From positions 10,233,725 through 10,297,724 of the forward strand of contig OZ017769.1 in the NCBI GenBank assembly GCA_963969345.1: a stretch of 64,000 nucleotides of DNA. The letters run 5' to 3'. Shown here piece by piece: positions 22,610-33,776 of this stretch. Under the pieces are notes generated by a model that did no database searches, was not told the origin of the DNA, and saw only the letters and a list, made by a program, of their open reading frames with translations. The position numbers and the translations under genes are program-made. This DNA comes from Turbatrix aceti (lineage: Eukaryota > Nematoda > Chromadorea > Rhabditida > Panagrolaimidae). Position 1 is the stretch's first letter. Each line of letters opens with the position of its first letter.

Positions 22610-24708
22610 TCAATCGCATTTGATCAACTCAAGAACATCATGATGAATTTCCTGAATAGACAGGGGGCAAATTTGGCGGTGAGCAGCGTAGCACTCCTTT
22701 GTTTGACAGAAAGCATCGCACGCGGTGCAAACGAAAGGCTTGGATTCCGGAGATGGCTTGAAACAATTAAAGGCATTACTGTCAAACGATTTCAGACAGA
22801 TCGGGCAGTGTCTTTGAAGGCATTTTTTAATTGACTGCTCATAACGAAAGCACAATTTACACCTACGTGGACATCATTTGTGCCTCCTAACATCTGGTCT
22901 AATGATAACTAACCACTGAGTAATGGTGAAATAAATAAATAAATAAAATAAATAACGAAAGCACATGAAGCAAAACCATTTTTTCTGAAAAAACAAATAT
23001 TTTGAGTGATGCAGAAAATTTGAAAAACTTATTTACATTTTTCATCTTAGAAGAAATCGGAGCGAATTTCTTTAAATCAGAGTCATAAATCAACAATCGA
23101 ATAGTGTTGAACACAATTTCAGTAGTTCCCGAAAGATTTGTAAGTATGACACGCAGTGAGGTATCCAGGATCACAAAAAATCGCTGTATACCTATCATCG
23201 AATGAATAATTTTGTCGATATCGACAAGCGATAAAGGATATTGCATGTCGGCCGGTAAATTTGCTGCTTGCAATAATTCTTTGGCATGTCGCTCGATAAG
23301 ATGCTCATATTTAGTAGAGACGTACTTTTGATAGTAAGAACACGACGCAGCGTGAAAAAAATTGTCTTTGTCAGATATATTTTTGTAATCGTTAAAATAC
23401 TTTTGGGTGTAGTTTTTGACTGTTTGAACTGTGGTGTCGGTTGAGGTTACGGTAGGTTCGGACAATTCTGACGGCTTTGAAATGTTTTCTTCGATGAACT
23501 GGATTTCGTCAATGGCAGGCAACGCGGCGGCCATTTTGGCAAATTCTTGGCGGATACCAACGATGAGTTCTCTTCTCGCATTCTCCAACTCTTCGATTTT
23601 TTTAAATGTTTCATTATTGATTGTTTCGATACTTGTTGCCAAATCCTCGGAAAATTTGGACAACAATTTTCGACGTTTTACTAATTCGCAAACTTTTTCG
23701 TTGAGTTTGAAGAAATCGTCGGATGTGGCTTCGACTTTGGACATTTGTTCTGAAATATGTAATTTTATTATGTCAATTTCCGGGTTTTCGACCGCTCTTG
23801 AAATCGCTCCGCTCCTGATCGGGAGCGGAAAGAGCGCACGAATCTCGAAAAAGCAAAAAGCGAACACAAATAAGGAAAAAAAATTAATGATTATTTATCT
23901 TTTTTTTATCATTTCCGTTCACTTTCGAATAGATTTATGCCTAAAAATTTGTCTAAACACATGAAAAACCTCCGAATTCGGATTTTTGCCCTCCCCCTTG
24001 GCTAAAATTTTTGAAACGAGAAAATTTAAAACATAAAAAAAGGGAGGGTGTGGAGTAGCGGTATAAAAAAACAAAATTTGAAAACACAGGTAAATTTGCT
24101 ACTAATTAATTAATTAAAATAACCCAACCTTTAATTACTGAAAGAGCATCATCGATGACGTCGATAGTGTTTGATATCGATGACGTGCCCCCGATAGACG
24201 ACGGCAAAAAAGTGGAAGACGTGAAATTTGTTTTGACACAACCCATAAAACGCGTCATCTGTTCTCTGAAATCCACGGAAAATTTATCCTTTTTTGTTTT
24301 TAGGGTTTCCGTAGAGTTGGTCATTATTTTTGACAATCCGGTCGTGGTCCCTTTCAGCATGGACAGATCGATGACCGGCAATTGGGCAGTCTTGTCTTCG
24401 TATTCGTGTCGAACATTGGCAATGAGTTCTTTTTTACCACCGTTCAGGTCTTCAATTTTCTGATCAACTTCTGAGTTGACTATCGCGATGCGGTTTTCCA
24501 TTTTTTCGGAGTACTCGAATAATTGTTTTCGGCGCTGCACTGTTTTGTACATTTTTTCTGTCAGATTGTCAAAAGCGTCGGATTTGATGTTAGATGATGT
24601 GATTTCTTCTGAAAAAAATATAAGAAAAAAATCACAACAGAAAAACTTACTTTTAATTTTTGAAAGCGAATCATCAACTGCTTTTATGGATTCAGGCAGT
24701 GATGGCAT
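22610..24708 (-). CDS. Coiled-coil/zinc-finger protein; last exon interrupted by a retroposon
   Basis: Exons 24708-24651, 24608-24129, 23749-23037 and a last exon from 22984 join in phase. Exons 2 and 3 are tandem duplicates. Each begins with Lys-Glu and carries a Phe-x-x-Leu-x-Glu-Lys start, then an RRK coiled-coil motif and a helix ending ALPAID or QLPVID. The exon before each ends in a similar DD-LS-IK segment. The last exon encodes a Cys/His-rich zinc-finger-like module (CFMC, CPIC, CTAC, then Cys, His, Cys). A 97-bp retroposon plus target duplication lies inside this exon and introduces a TGA at 22876-22874, so the frame as read ends after 453 residues and loses the zinc finger. The original frame would run to 22610. 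Start chosen at 24708, after a CCTCCCAG acceptor. Family unknown. Confidence 0.6.
22855..22951 (+). mobile_element. SINE-like retroposon copy 1, inside a coding exon
   Basis: This 97-bp insert begins ATTTACACCTACGTGG and ends in an (AAAT)n tail. It is flanked by a perfect 14-bp direct repeat ATAACGAAAGCACA (22841-22854 and 22952-22965). The body matches copies at 38163-38277 and 42245-42309. Relative to the full-length copy it lacks the 5' hairpin, as expected for 5' truncation in target-primed reverse transcription. It is antisense to the host gene and puts a stop codon in its last exon. Confidence 0.9.
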
Positions 24709-25406
24709 GACGACGGAAAATGCTGGGAGGGGAAGGTAAAAAGTCATGCAATTATGCGGACAAAACAAAAAATGTGTAATCCACTCCTGACGTTTTTTGC
24801 AGAACACAAATGGTGTAAATTGTTTATGAACAGCAGAAATGGGAAAAAATCAGGAGAGACACTGCGACAGTGATGGATTACAGCAATTGGGATGGATGTG
24901 TGTATTGAATTTAACAAAAGAAATCAGGGTTAATTTCGATATCGGAGTGAAATGTAATGCGATCTGTGATCCCAATGACTTGATAAATAATTGGCGCTAG
25001 GAAATGTTAGTAAACATTTACGTATTGCGAAATCTTGTAAAATTGCTTATCTAAATACGTTAAGCCAAAAAATATGATTGGACAAGCATCCTGTTTTTAC
25101 ATTCTACTACCATAAAATTTTTTTTTCTCGTTAAATAAAATTTTTTTTTCAAAAAATTTTTTTTGTGAATTTTTTTAAATTTGTTTAAAAATAAAAAAAT
25201 TTCAATTTTTTATTTTAATTTTTTTAATTTTTTAAAATTTTTTGTTACAATAATAACTAATAAAATTAAAAACACAGATGCCTTGTTTCCTTCAAATTTC
25301 GCCAAAACAAATTTAAAATTATTTACTTCATTCAGAATAAAAACAGAGCGACAAACAAAATTTGAACAATGCACAAAAAATGACAGAAAAAAACAAAACA
25401 CCTCGA
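24709..25406. other. Gene-free AT-rich intergenic DNA
   Basis: Long A and T runs, most dense near 25100-25260. No coding signal. Confidence 0.4.
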
Positions 25407-26190
25407 CTAAAGCTTTTGATTGCACGTCGTACAAACGCGGTAATACGCAAACGGCATGCAGCAGCAGATCAAGGCAAGGCAACCTACGGGAAAGAGGAAG
25501 ATCATGAGGACGACGACGATGATTTTGATCCACCTGTGCCGACGCCGGCGCATGACGCCGACCTGGCAGACGGGGCACGCAAAGCCGCCCATCATGACGG
25601 CGACCATGCCGGCGTTTGCGTTGTTATTGCCGGTTTGCGGGGCTCCTGGGATTCCGATCGGGCCGGGATGCTGTTTGTTGTTGTTGATGAGAAGGACGTC
25701 ATCCGTAGCGGGTTGTTGCTGGGGCGGGGGAGGTTGCTGCTGGATCTGAGGCATCGGAGGTGGAAGCAGGTGCATGGGCTGGGGCGGCATGAAGGCTGAC
25801 ATCGGCATCGGGGGTGGGAGCAGAGGGGGGTAGGCTGGAAAAGTTTGAAAAAAAAAATAAAAAACATATTTATAATAAAAAAGGCTCACCTTGATGCTGT
25901 TGTTGATGGTAGTGCATCTCGCTGTGCAGGGCAGGCATGGAGGGGTAGAAATGATGCGGAGGAACGTGTGGAGCCGGGGCAGGCCTCCAAGGCTCTTCCA
26001 AGCCCAGGGCAGCGGTGTACGGCGGAGGTGGGGGTTGTTGAAGCGGGGCATGACGCGTTTCCTCGAGATACCCATCGATTTGTCCAGGCGCGAGACCGGG
26101 AACGCTGATTGAGCGATTCAGAATCGCAGACGGGTTGCGAGAAGGCTTGCTGGAGAGAGTGAGGTGGACGGAAAATCGGTCGTCAGCCAT
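25407..26190 (-). CDS. BRI3-like proline-rich membrane protein, 242 aa
   Basis: Two exons (26190-25890 and 25834-25407) join in phase to 242 residues. The N-terminal two thirds is Pro/Gln/His-rich and includes a PPPPPY motif (potential WW-domain ligand) and proline runs. The C-terminal 65 residues carry the conserved module: GGFACPVCQVGVM, a short basic stretch, a hydrophobic segment (IIVVVLMIFLFPVGCLALI core), then a cysteine run and CTTCNQKL. The order CPVC-x-GV, membrane-inserting helix with FPxG, then CxxC is that of brain protein I3 (BRI3), which relates to the LITAF zinc-membrane fold of late endosomes and lysosomes. A LITAF protein is the alternative, but the FPVG helix and the spacing fit BRI3 better. 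A low-complexity N-terminus this long is unlike short mammalian BRI3. Confidence 0.75.
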
Positions 26191-26307
26191 AATGCGGTAA
26201 AAACAGGAGAAAAAGGGGTGAGAAGAAACCGATCGCCCGGTGTTAACAAATGTTGATTGAAAAAATGCGCGAGTGACCACAACCCACCGGCCAATCGATT
26301 GATTCGA

Positions 26308-27402
26308 TCAGGCATGCACAAACGACGCCGTTTCTTCGCCAAAGATGACGGGTGACGTCGTACTCACCGACCATGTCAGCCTGCAGAAAAAAAGCTGGCA
26401 AATTGTGACACAAAAAAAACAAAAAAAAGGTACTCACTTTGTCTGGGACAGCGAATACGACGAAATCGGCGAAAAAGCAACATTTGTCCGTGGAATATCA
26501 TCGATTTTGGGAAGTTTGTCTTCCGGAATTCCAAGTTTGTACATGGAGGTCAAATCTGGGTTTTTTTGATCGTAAATGACAAAAAAATAGGAAAAAACTC
26601 ACTTTCTTCCGTTCTGACGTTGAAAAACAAGCTCGGACGCAGTGGATACTCGTCTTTGGCAATCGGTTTCAAATTTTTAGCGTAAGAAACGATCGACGAG
26701 AGGAAATTGTGGGTGGAAGTTCGAACATCGATAGAAGTGGACGACGCTGATTCACAATCTCTGAAAACAAGGAAAAAGCAAAATCAGGCCTAAAATTCTG
26801 CGGCGTCCGAAAACTTACGTTGAACACTGACTTCCAAGCCACGAGCAGTCAAGAGTGACCACATCAATCGTCTCCTGCAACCCAAAACTTATTGCACATC
26901 CCTTCACCGTAACCCACTTACCTCCATTCTATTTTTGATGGCCAAGACGACTTGATTAATCTAAAACGATACAAAAATAAGAATAGGTCCAAAAAGCGGT
27001 GCAAATTACCAATTTTTGTTGGAACGGCCGAACAAGACCCTTGAGAGTGTAGGCAAATGTGTTTCCCGCATTGTTGTACGTATTGAACATCCAGTAAAGG
27101 TTACCTAAAAATATAAAAGCGTAATTTACAGGTAAAAAATAACATAAAAACCCACCATCGATGTTGTGAGGTCTGAAAGCGGAATTATCCATGCATCGAC
27201 GCTCGTGCAGGTAGGTAGCTAAAGCCACAATCGACAGCTTTAGACAGAACTTGCCTGGTTCGTCGTCTGGGTTGTCGGGAAATGTCATGTTCCATGACTA
27301 AAAAAAACTGACATAAACCACACCATCATATCTGGAAAAAAAACATACTTTGTACTCGGAACCTGAAGAATTGAAACTCGTATCCGTGGTTGTTCGATCC
27401 AT
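26308..27402 (-). CDS. HORMA-domain protein, probably meiotic axis (HORMAD/HIM-3-like), 244 aa
   Basis: Eight small exons (27402-27349, 27297-27156, 27104-27010, 26960-26922, 26874-26819, 26760-26603, 26555-26438, 26380-26308) join with exact phases to 244 residues. The order of elements fits a HORMA domain: a helix with FCLKLSIVALATYLHERRCM, a segment ending TLKGLVRPFQQKLINQ, a beta strand VVLAIKNRMEETIDVVTLDC, a Ser/Thr-rich loop, a helix leading to LKPI, then a beta hairpin LRPSLFFNVRTEE. These parallel HORMAD1-type proteins, where a LxPLP element is followed by the second strand pair. HORMA proteins of this class organise meiotic chromosome axes by binding closure motifs. Similarity is by pattern only; identity to a particular HORMA member is not established. 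Confidence 0.5.
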
Positions 27403-27973
27403 CGTAAATGGGAAAGCAAGATAGAAAACGACAAAAATAGCACAGAAATAGTCGAAAACGTAAAAAAAAAGAGAACAAGAAAAGAGCAACCAAAAACGAA
27501 CGTAAACGCTCGATCTCAGATGGACAGCCAGGGTATACGGTATTCGCTTCAAGAGTTTTCCATCTTTGTTTCGTGTTTTTGAATTTGTTACGTTTTGACG
27601 TTTTTTACGGTATTTGTGTTGTTTTACGCGCTTTTATGGGTTTTTTTGTCGTTTTTATTCCATTTTTTTGCAATTGTTTTACATTTCAACGTTTTTTTTT
27701 CATTTTATTACCTAACACAACAATAAAAAAATTATTTAAATTACGACAAAAAATCACTTGGATATTTTGCATCCTTCGATCCTGCAGGGACTCGGGCATG
27801 CCAACGTTGACGATACATAAATAAATAGTTACGAAATGAACTTGTATGGAGTTTTTGTTGATACTAATTGGAGTGTGTTTGTCACGATTCTTTCATCGGA
27901 TTGATAATTGGGAAGAAGAAGAGGAAAAGTTGCATGTTGGCAATTTTCTTCGCCGCGCGAGTCGAGTTGACTT
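27403..27973. other. Gene-free intergenic DNA
   Basis: It separates the HORMA-like gene start from the IMPDH stop codon. I see no gene or clear repeat. AT-rich with T-runs. Confidence 0.4.
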
Positions 27974-30055
27974 CTAATAAGCCGGCTTTTCGTAGCTGTG
28001 AAGCGAGTGAACTCCGCCTTCGATTTGTGCGTTGTGCGAGCGCATTTCGACCCTGACTTCACCGGAGTACACTTTATTGCTAAAAAAAGAACAACCAGTT
28101 TACGTTCATTTTAGGCCAAAAAGCGATTTAAAAAAAACTTACTGAAGCTCCTCGAGTGATTGGATACCCATATCCTGGAATCCGTGCTGCACGCCACGGA
28201 TAAGGTAGGGTAGGAAGCGATGGCACGTTCCGCGATCACGCATCGTGGCAGTCACACCCTGGGCAACCTTGATGGCGTCCTCGCTGGTGAAGTACCGGTC
28301 CTGGGACGTCGAGTGGGCTTCCATCGCGTCAATCGATCCCATGCCACGGTATTTCTTGAGACGCAGCCCATTCGGGCCCCAGAAATACTCGCCAGGGGCT
28401 TCGGTTGTGCCGGCCAGGAGGCCTCCCATCATGACGGTCGAAGCTCCGAGGGTCAGGGCCTTGGTGATGTAGCCGACGTCGCGGATGCCGCCGTCGGCGA
28501 TGACGGGGACGCCGCGGGATCGGGCGTAGCGCGCGACTTGGAAGACAGCTGATCCCTGGGCTCGACCGACGGCCATGACTGGAAATTGGGGTAAAATTCA
28601 AATGTCGTTATTCTTACACGTCAAATTTGGCCCTTTTTAATTTTTTTAAAGCCCCAACTCACCCTCCTGCGTGATGCAGATAGATCCACTGCCCATGCCA
28701 ATGCGGAGACCATCAGCGCCGGCATCGATGAGGAGCTTGGCCTGTTTCATCGTAACGACGTTGCCAGCGATGACGTCAACCTGCGGAAACTTGGATTTGA
28801 TGAACTTGAGCAGGTTGATTTGATACGACGACGCTCCATTCGACGAATCAATGACGATGACATCGACGCCGGCCTCGACGAGGAGGGTGACGGCTTCCTT
28901 CGAGTTGTCACGGGTATTGACGGCAGCACCGACCATGAGCTGGCCCTTGGAGTCGTACGAAGACAACGGAAAGTCGCGAGCCTTCTTCAGATCCGTACGC
29001 GCGATGAGAGCGACGAGTTCGTCCTTGTCGTTGACGATTGGAAGCTTGCCACGCTTTTCACGCTCAAGAATGTTGTAGGCGTCTGAGAGTTCGAGATCCT
29101 CGGATCCAATGATCAGACGCTCACGGGGAACCATGACTTCGGAGATCTTGGTTGTCTTGTACCGGGATTCCTTGATGAAGTCAACGTCGCGTGACGTCAC
29201 GAGACCAAGCAACTTGGCACCACACTTGCCGGTCGTTGTGACAGGGGTACCCGTAAAGCCGTACTGATCCTTGATCTTGAAGAGGTCAAAGACAGTATCG
29301 GTAGGCTTAATGCACTGCGGCGAGCTGATGAAGCCCTGCTTGAAGCGCTTGACTCTGAGGACTTCGGCAGCCTGCTCGGCGGGAGTCGGGAAATTGGCAT
29401 GGATGATGCCGATGCCGCCATGGAGCTGAAATAAGCTTTTTTAGGTTTGCAACGTAAATGATATCTAAAACTAAAAAAATAGCCAAAACAGTCGAAAAAT
29501 GTGCAAAAGCAACGAAAAGTACAATATTCGCTTTTTTAAAAGAATCGCAAAATCACCTTATTGATTTTACGATACATCATTTTTTACAGCGAAAGTTTTG
29601 TAACTTTTGCAAATCGTTTTTCCGTATTTACGGTCGTATCTTTCCCTTTTTTGTCATTTTGTGTTATTTCAGATCACTTTTCATGCTTTTTTGCTTCCTT
29701 TAGCCCCCCAAAAAACAATCTCTCCCCCGACATACCGCCATCGTGATACCCATGACGTGTTCGGTAACCGTATCCATGGGTGACGATACAAATGGAACCC
29801 TGAGTGTTATGTTCTTCGTCACCTTCACCGTAAGATCGACCATGTTGACGGCAAAATTGATATAACCCGGTAGAATGTTGAAATCGCTAAAAAAATTGAC
29901 AGTTGTTCTTTGAAAACCAAAACAAAAATTTACTTGTAAGTCAACGAAGTTGGACTCTTGAGAAACATTTCGTAGACGGTTATGCCATCTTTTTCGAGTT
30001 CTTCTTCAAAGTCAGCATCGGCAACGGGATTAAACTTCTTGACAGCCTTTGTCAT
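27974..30055 (-). CDS. impdh: Inosine-5'-monophosphate dehydrogenase, 525 aa
   Basis: Five exons (30055-29934, 29886-29736, 29425-28663, 28578-28143, 28079-27974) close in phase to 525 residues, the usual IMPDH length. The enzyme oxidises IMP to XMP with NAD+, the committed step of guanine nucleotide synthesis, in the cytosol. Motifs in order: ILPGYI near the N-terminus, [15 protein letters not shown] substrate loop (here [11 protein letters not shown]), the CBS pair within residues about 120-235, [21 protein letters not shown] loop with the catalytic Cys (here [12 protein letters not shown]), the DGGIRD phosphate site, GSxxMGG (here ASTVMMGG), the flap YRGMGS, and [12 protein letters not shown] at the end. 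Upstream, TTTTTCTGCAG at about 30105-30115 is a good trans-splice acceptor for a 5' leader of about 50 nt. Confidence 0.97.
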
Positions 30056-30104
30056 TGTTGTTCTTGTTTTTGTTGTTGTTGGGCGTGGAAGAGGGAGTAC
30101 TATT

Positions 30105-30116
30105 CTGCAGAAAAAT
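30105..30116 (-). promoter_or_regulatory. Candidate trans-splice acceptor for IMPDH
   Basis: On the minus strand TTTTTCTGCAG precedes the 49-nt leader of the IMPDH start codon, with no upstream exon evident. It fits a spliced-leader acceptor. Cis-splicing from an unseen leader exon is the alternative. Confidence 0.4.
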
Positions 30117-32842
30117 GGTGGGAAATTTAGGGGTGAATAGGCACACGATACTGTAGATGTCAGAGGATTGGGGGTTTTGGGCTCGGGAAAAGTCAATTTT
30201 TGCAGTTAATGGCAAAGTGGGGTTTGCTAGGAGATATTCATGAAAAGACAAGAAACATGCGATGATTACGATTAAAAAACCTTTTACGGTATGAAGTCGT
30301 ATTTACTTTTTATCCGAAAGCAGGTTTACAGCAGCACCAGATTATTAACTGTTTATCTCTACGACCAAGTAGGAGATTAACTAATGTAAATATTTTCTAA
30401 TCCATCAGGCTTTAGTTTTAGTTTTCCTAAGGTGCCTCAATCTCGAAATATCATCTACCTACAAATTTTAAGACTAAAAAGGATATTTTTACATAAGCTA
30501 ATTGTGCGATTTCTTTCTTGAGAAATTGCACATTTAGCCTACAAAGAGCTCATAAAGTCCTTTCCCTTGGACAGTTAGGCATTTTATTTTGTGCGCGCGC
30601 GTACGAACACGAACACGGAAGAACCCAGATATCGGTTTCTTGTATTTTTTATAAGTGACATTATCCACGCACAAAAAATTAAATATGAATCTTCTTCCTC
30701 ATAGCTGACAGCGCACCGGGTGCCCGAAGTCTTTCCTCACTCGATACCAGACACACCTGGCACCTTTGAATGAATGACTGACTTCAACACGCCAGGCTTG
30801 CGCTATTTAGCTTATATGTAAGTCAGTCTCCTCCCCATCTTTTTTTTTGTAACTGCCAAAGCCCCGAACGCCCACTAAAAGTGCTAGTCCATATCGCAGG
30901 TGTTTTGACAATTACAAAAAAAATTGGTAGACTAGCTAGCACAGCACGTACGCAGACAATCCTGCGAGAAGAGCATAAAAAACGTTGATAGGGAACGAAT
31001 TTTGTTTGGGACAGGAAGGCAGCGCGAAAATGCACTTTAGCGCGATCAGACAAGAGGACGGCGATTGTTGGAATGTGTATTGGCAATAATGGGCGAGACA
31101 GAGGAAATGGAAAAAAAATCAAAATATTCGACGAAAAAAACTGAAAATAAAATTTTTCGAGAAAATTACGGTGAAAAGCAATTTTTACATTTTTTTTTAG
31201 CAAAATAGAAATTTTTGGATCTAAACAACCAAAATAAACGAAAAACAATTAAAAAAAGAGAAAGGTAAGATTGTAATTGTGGTAAAAAAATTTACAAAAA
31301 AACAAAACTTTCGCTCCAAATTGCACCGAAAAATCTAAAAAAAAAATTGAGATTACCGGAGTGAATATTGTACTTTTGATTTTTTTCGATATTTCTTTGA
31401 GTTACGACGGTTTTTGAAAAAAACGTATTTTTTTGAAAAAAAAAAGATTTTTTTGAAGAAAAAAGATTTTTTTGAAAAAATCATAAACTGATTTTTTTAT
31501 CGCATTAAAAAAATTAAAATCAAGGTTTTTTTAAACGAAAAGAATCTTTTATTGAAAAAAAAGGATGGGGTACGATCGTAATTATAGTAAAACGATCTGC
31601 AAAGGTAACAAAACTTTCGCTGTAAAAAATGATGTACCGTAAAAATCAATACGATTATTTTGTGATTTTCGAAGCTGTAGTTTTGATCATTTTCTCGTTT
31701 TTTTACATTCTGCGCGTTTTTCGGCTTTTTTGATGCTTATTCTCGTTTTTTGGAAATTATTGGCATTAGGCATCGTCAAATGAGCCTTAGAACACTCATT
31801 TCAGTGCCATGAAGGGGTCGGCATCGGATTCATGCCGAAACTAAATGTAAAAATATAGTGTGCTCGATATTTCAGACATTTTTGGGCAAAAGCGATTTTT
31901 CCCCCAAAGGTCAGCTTCTTCCCCGGTCAGAGCTTCGATAAGACACGAAAAACCTATTTTAAAAAAGAGACGCGGCGAGGAGCGTCTGCAAGAAGGAACG
32001 CTGGTTGACGAGCCAGACCAGGGCTGCAGACAACAACCGCTGCACCCACAACGAGACCACGATCACCCCCGGCCCTGCCTTGTCTGCAGACCTGCCTATC
32101 CTACCCCCGCGGTCGTTGGGAGTACGCAAAGAGACAACAAATAGGCGGAAAAACAGACAAAAACACCGAAAAAAAACCATTTTTTTCATTGATGAACGTA
32201 AAATCAGCAAAGCAACCAGCATCCTGGTGAACTGAAAAACTATCGAGGCAAAGAAGGTGTACATTGACAGGCAGGAAAAATATGTCGAAAAAATAGGGGG
32301 AAGTCCCGTTGAAGTACCAGTCCACTGGCATAAAAGTTAGAAAAAAACAAAGCAAGTGAGATCCGAAGATGAAAAAAATGAAAAAAACTTGCGCCTTTTT
32401 TCGCGTTGAGAGTATCGAATGTTGCAAAAAAAAGTGCTCAAAAAAACTAACAGCAAAATTTTGTTTTGCATGCCTTTGCTTTTTTTTTACTGCTGCTTTG
32501 CCGTTTGGCTGCAAGATAGCTGACTCATACATTTTACCAGTTGACTAACAACACAGGTGGGAGGTGATGTGATCACTGAATACTCAGCAGTTAATCAACA
32601 CGAATGACTGGCGACTGGCAGTGGTTTTTTTAGAAAATAAACATTTCTTATTGAACACTGATATATTTTCGTTCTGCACGTAAAAAAAATTGAAAAATTT
32701 CAAATTTGCTTCGTTTGCGATAAAATTTCACGAGAGCGTATTTTGTAAAAAACACATTTCCTAAATTTACGTTTTTTATTCCGTGCGCACAAAATTTCGC
32801 AAAAATAATAATTTTTTTTATATAATTTGTTTAATTTTTTTT
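30117..32842. other. Gene-free DNA with a GC-rich patch near 31.93-32.12 kb
   Basis: Long A/T-rich stretches (31250-31800) surround a 190-bp GC-rich patch with CTGCAG-type words. No gene model can be supported. The patch may be a promoter or an unlinked exon. Confidence 0.35.
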
Positions 32843-33215
32843 GTGACCGTTTGGGCTGCGTTGTTGACGAACTTGGCAGCTCGGCTGTTGTTGATCAAAT
32901 CGATCCAACCAGCCATTTCGTCGGCGTACGTGGTCAACAGCTTCCCACGTTGAAATAAATGTGACATCTTGTTGGTCAGCAAAATCAAAGATTCAGAGGC
33001 GACGTCGCGACGTCTATAATTGCAAACTGAAGGGTGTCAAAGAGGCGGGAAGCAAAGCATGACCCAGTCGGCATTACGAAGTTTTTGCAGAGAGGGTGAG
33101 AAGCATGCACCTTCGCATTCGCGGCATGCTGCAAATCAGCGGTTATTCTTCCGGTCTGGGAAACCTACATTTGCGAGCGCTGGGTCAATGGCATCGCTGC
33201 GATCACCTGCGATTC
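32843..33215 (-). other. Coding-like orphan exons, minus strand
   Basis: The minus strand at about 32843-33034, after a CCCTTCAG acceptor, reads through an amphipathic helical segment including LLTTYADEMAGWIDLINNSR and ends at TAA. Codon use is gene-like. A second short stretch near 33175-33215, with a CGCAG acceptor and GTAGGT donor, encodes GDRSDAIDPALAN. The WI-containing helix recalls spectrin-repeat sequences, but one helix is not enough to assign it. It may be the 3' end of a gene whose other exons I could not find, or a fossil. Confidence 0.25.
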
Positions 33216-33414
33216 AAATAAATAAAATGATAATTGAATACGCGAAATCTATGTACCTGAAAATAAAAAAATAGACAGACAGTTTACAGACTATAAAAAT
33301 TCAGAAGTACAATTATCTTTACTTTTTTTGCTTTTTCGGAAGACAGCTTTAAGCTGAACTCCGAGAAAACAAAAAAACGAAAAAAAACACTAATAGTGTC
33401 GTTTTCAGCTATTG

Positions 33415-33776
33415 AGTTGACCCAGGGTTGCGAAATTCCCTGAGATTCCCCAGGGAATCCCCTTTCATATTCCCCGCATCCAAATAAAGCCATGCGTCTA
33501 AAACGAGGTCTAAAATAAAAAAACACACCAAAAACGGTCTATTTATTAACATGCATTAAAATTGCAACCTAACTTTCACATTAAAGCGAGATTTGAAGCC
33601 CAATTGGCAAACTTCAAAAAAAATAATCACATCCTTTTACTTTTCTTATTTTTTTCTGGAGTTTCCCGGGAAATTTTGGGGGAATTTGGCAAAGGTGGGG
33701 GAATCCCCGGGGATTCCCGGGAATATTCCCCGGGGAATCTCTCGGGGAATCCCATCTTCGCAACCCTGAGTTGACC
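33415..33776. mobile_element. hAT-type MITE with 8-bp target duplication
   Basis: Terminal inverted repeats CAGGGTTGCGAA (33423-33434) and TTCGCAACCCTG (33757-33768) are flanked by a perfect 8-bp direct repeat AGTTGACC (33415-33422 and 33769-33776). CAGGG ends with 8-bp duplications are the hallmark of hAT transposons. Subterminal CCCCGGGGATT and CCCGGGAAT words are dense. No transposase is encoded, so it is a non-autonomous element. Relatives occur at 1797-2165, 39945-40104, 40205-40513 and 55341-55423. Confidence 0.9.

Noticed and set aside
22852..22866. A splice acceptor (CACGTAG) used to join the zinc-finger segment as a separate exon
   Set aside because: The acceptor-like string belongs to the inserted retroposon, phases do not match, and the duplicated target site explains the structure better.
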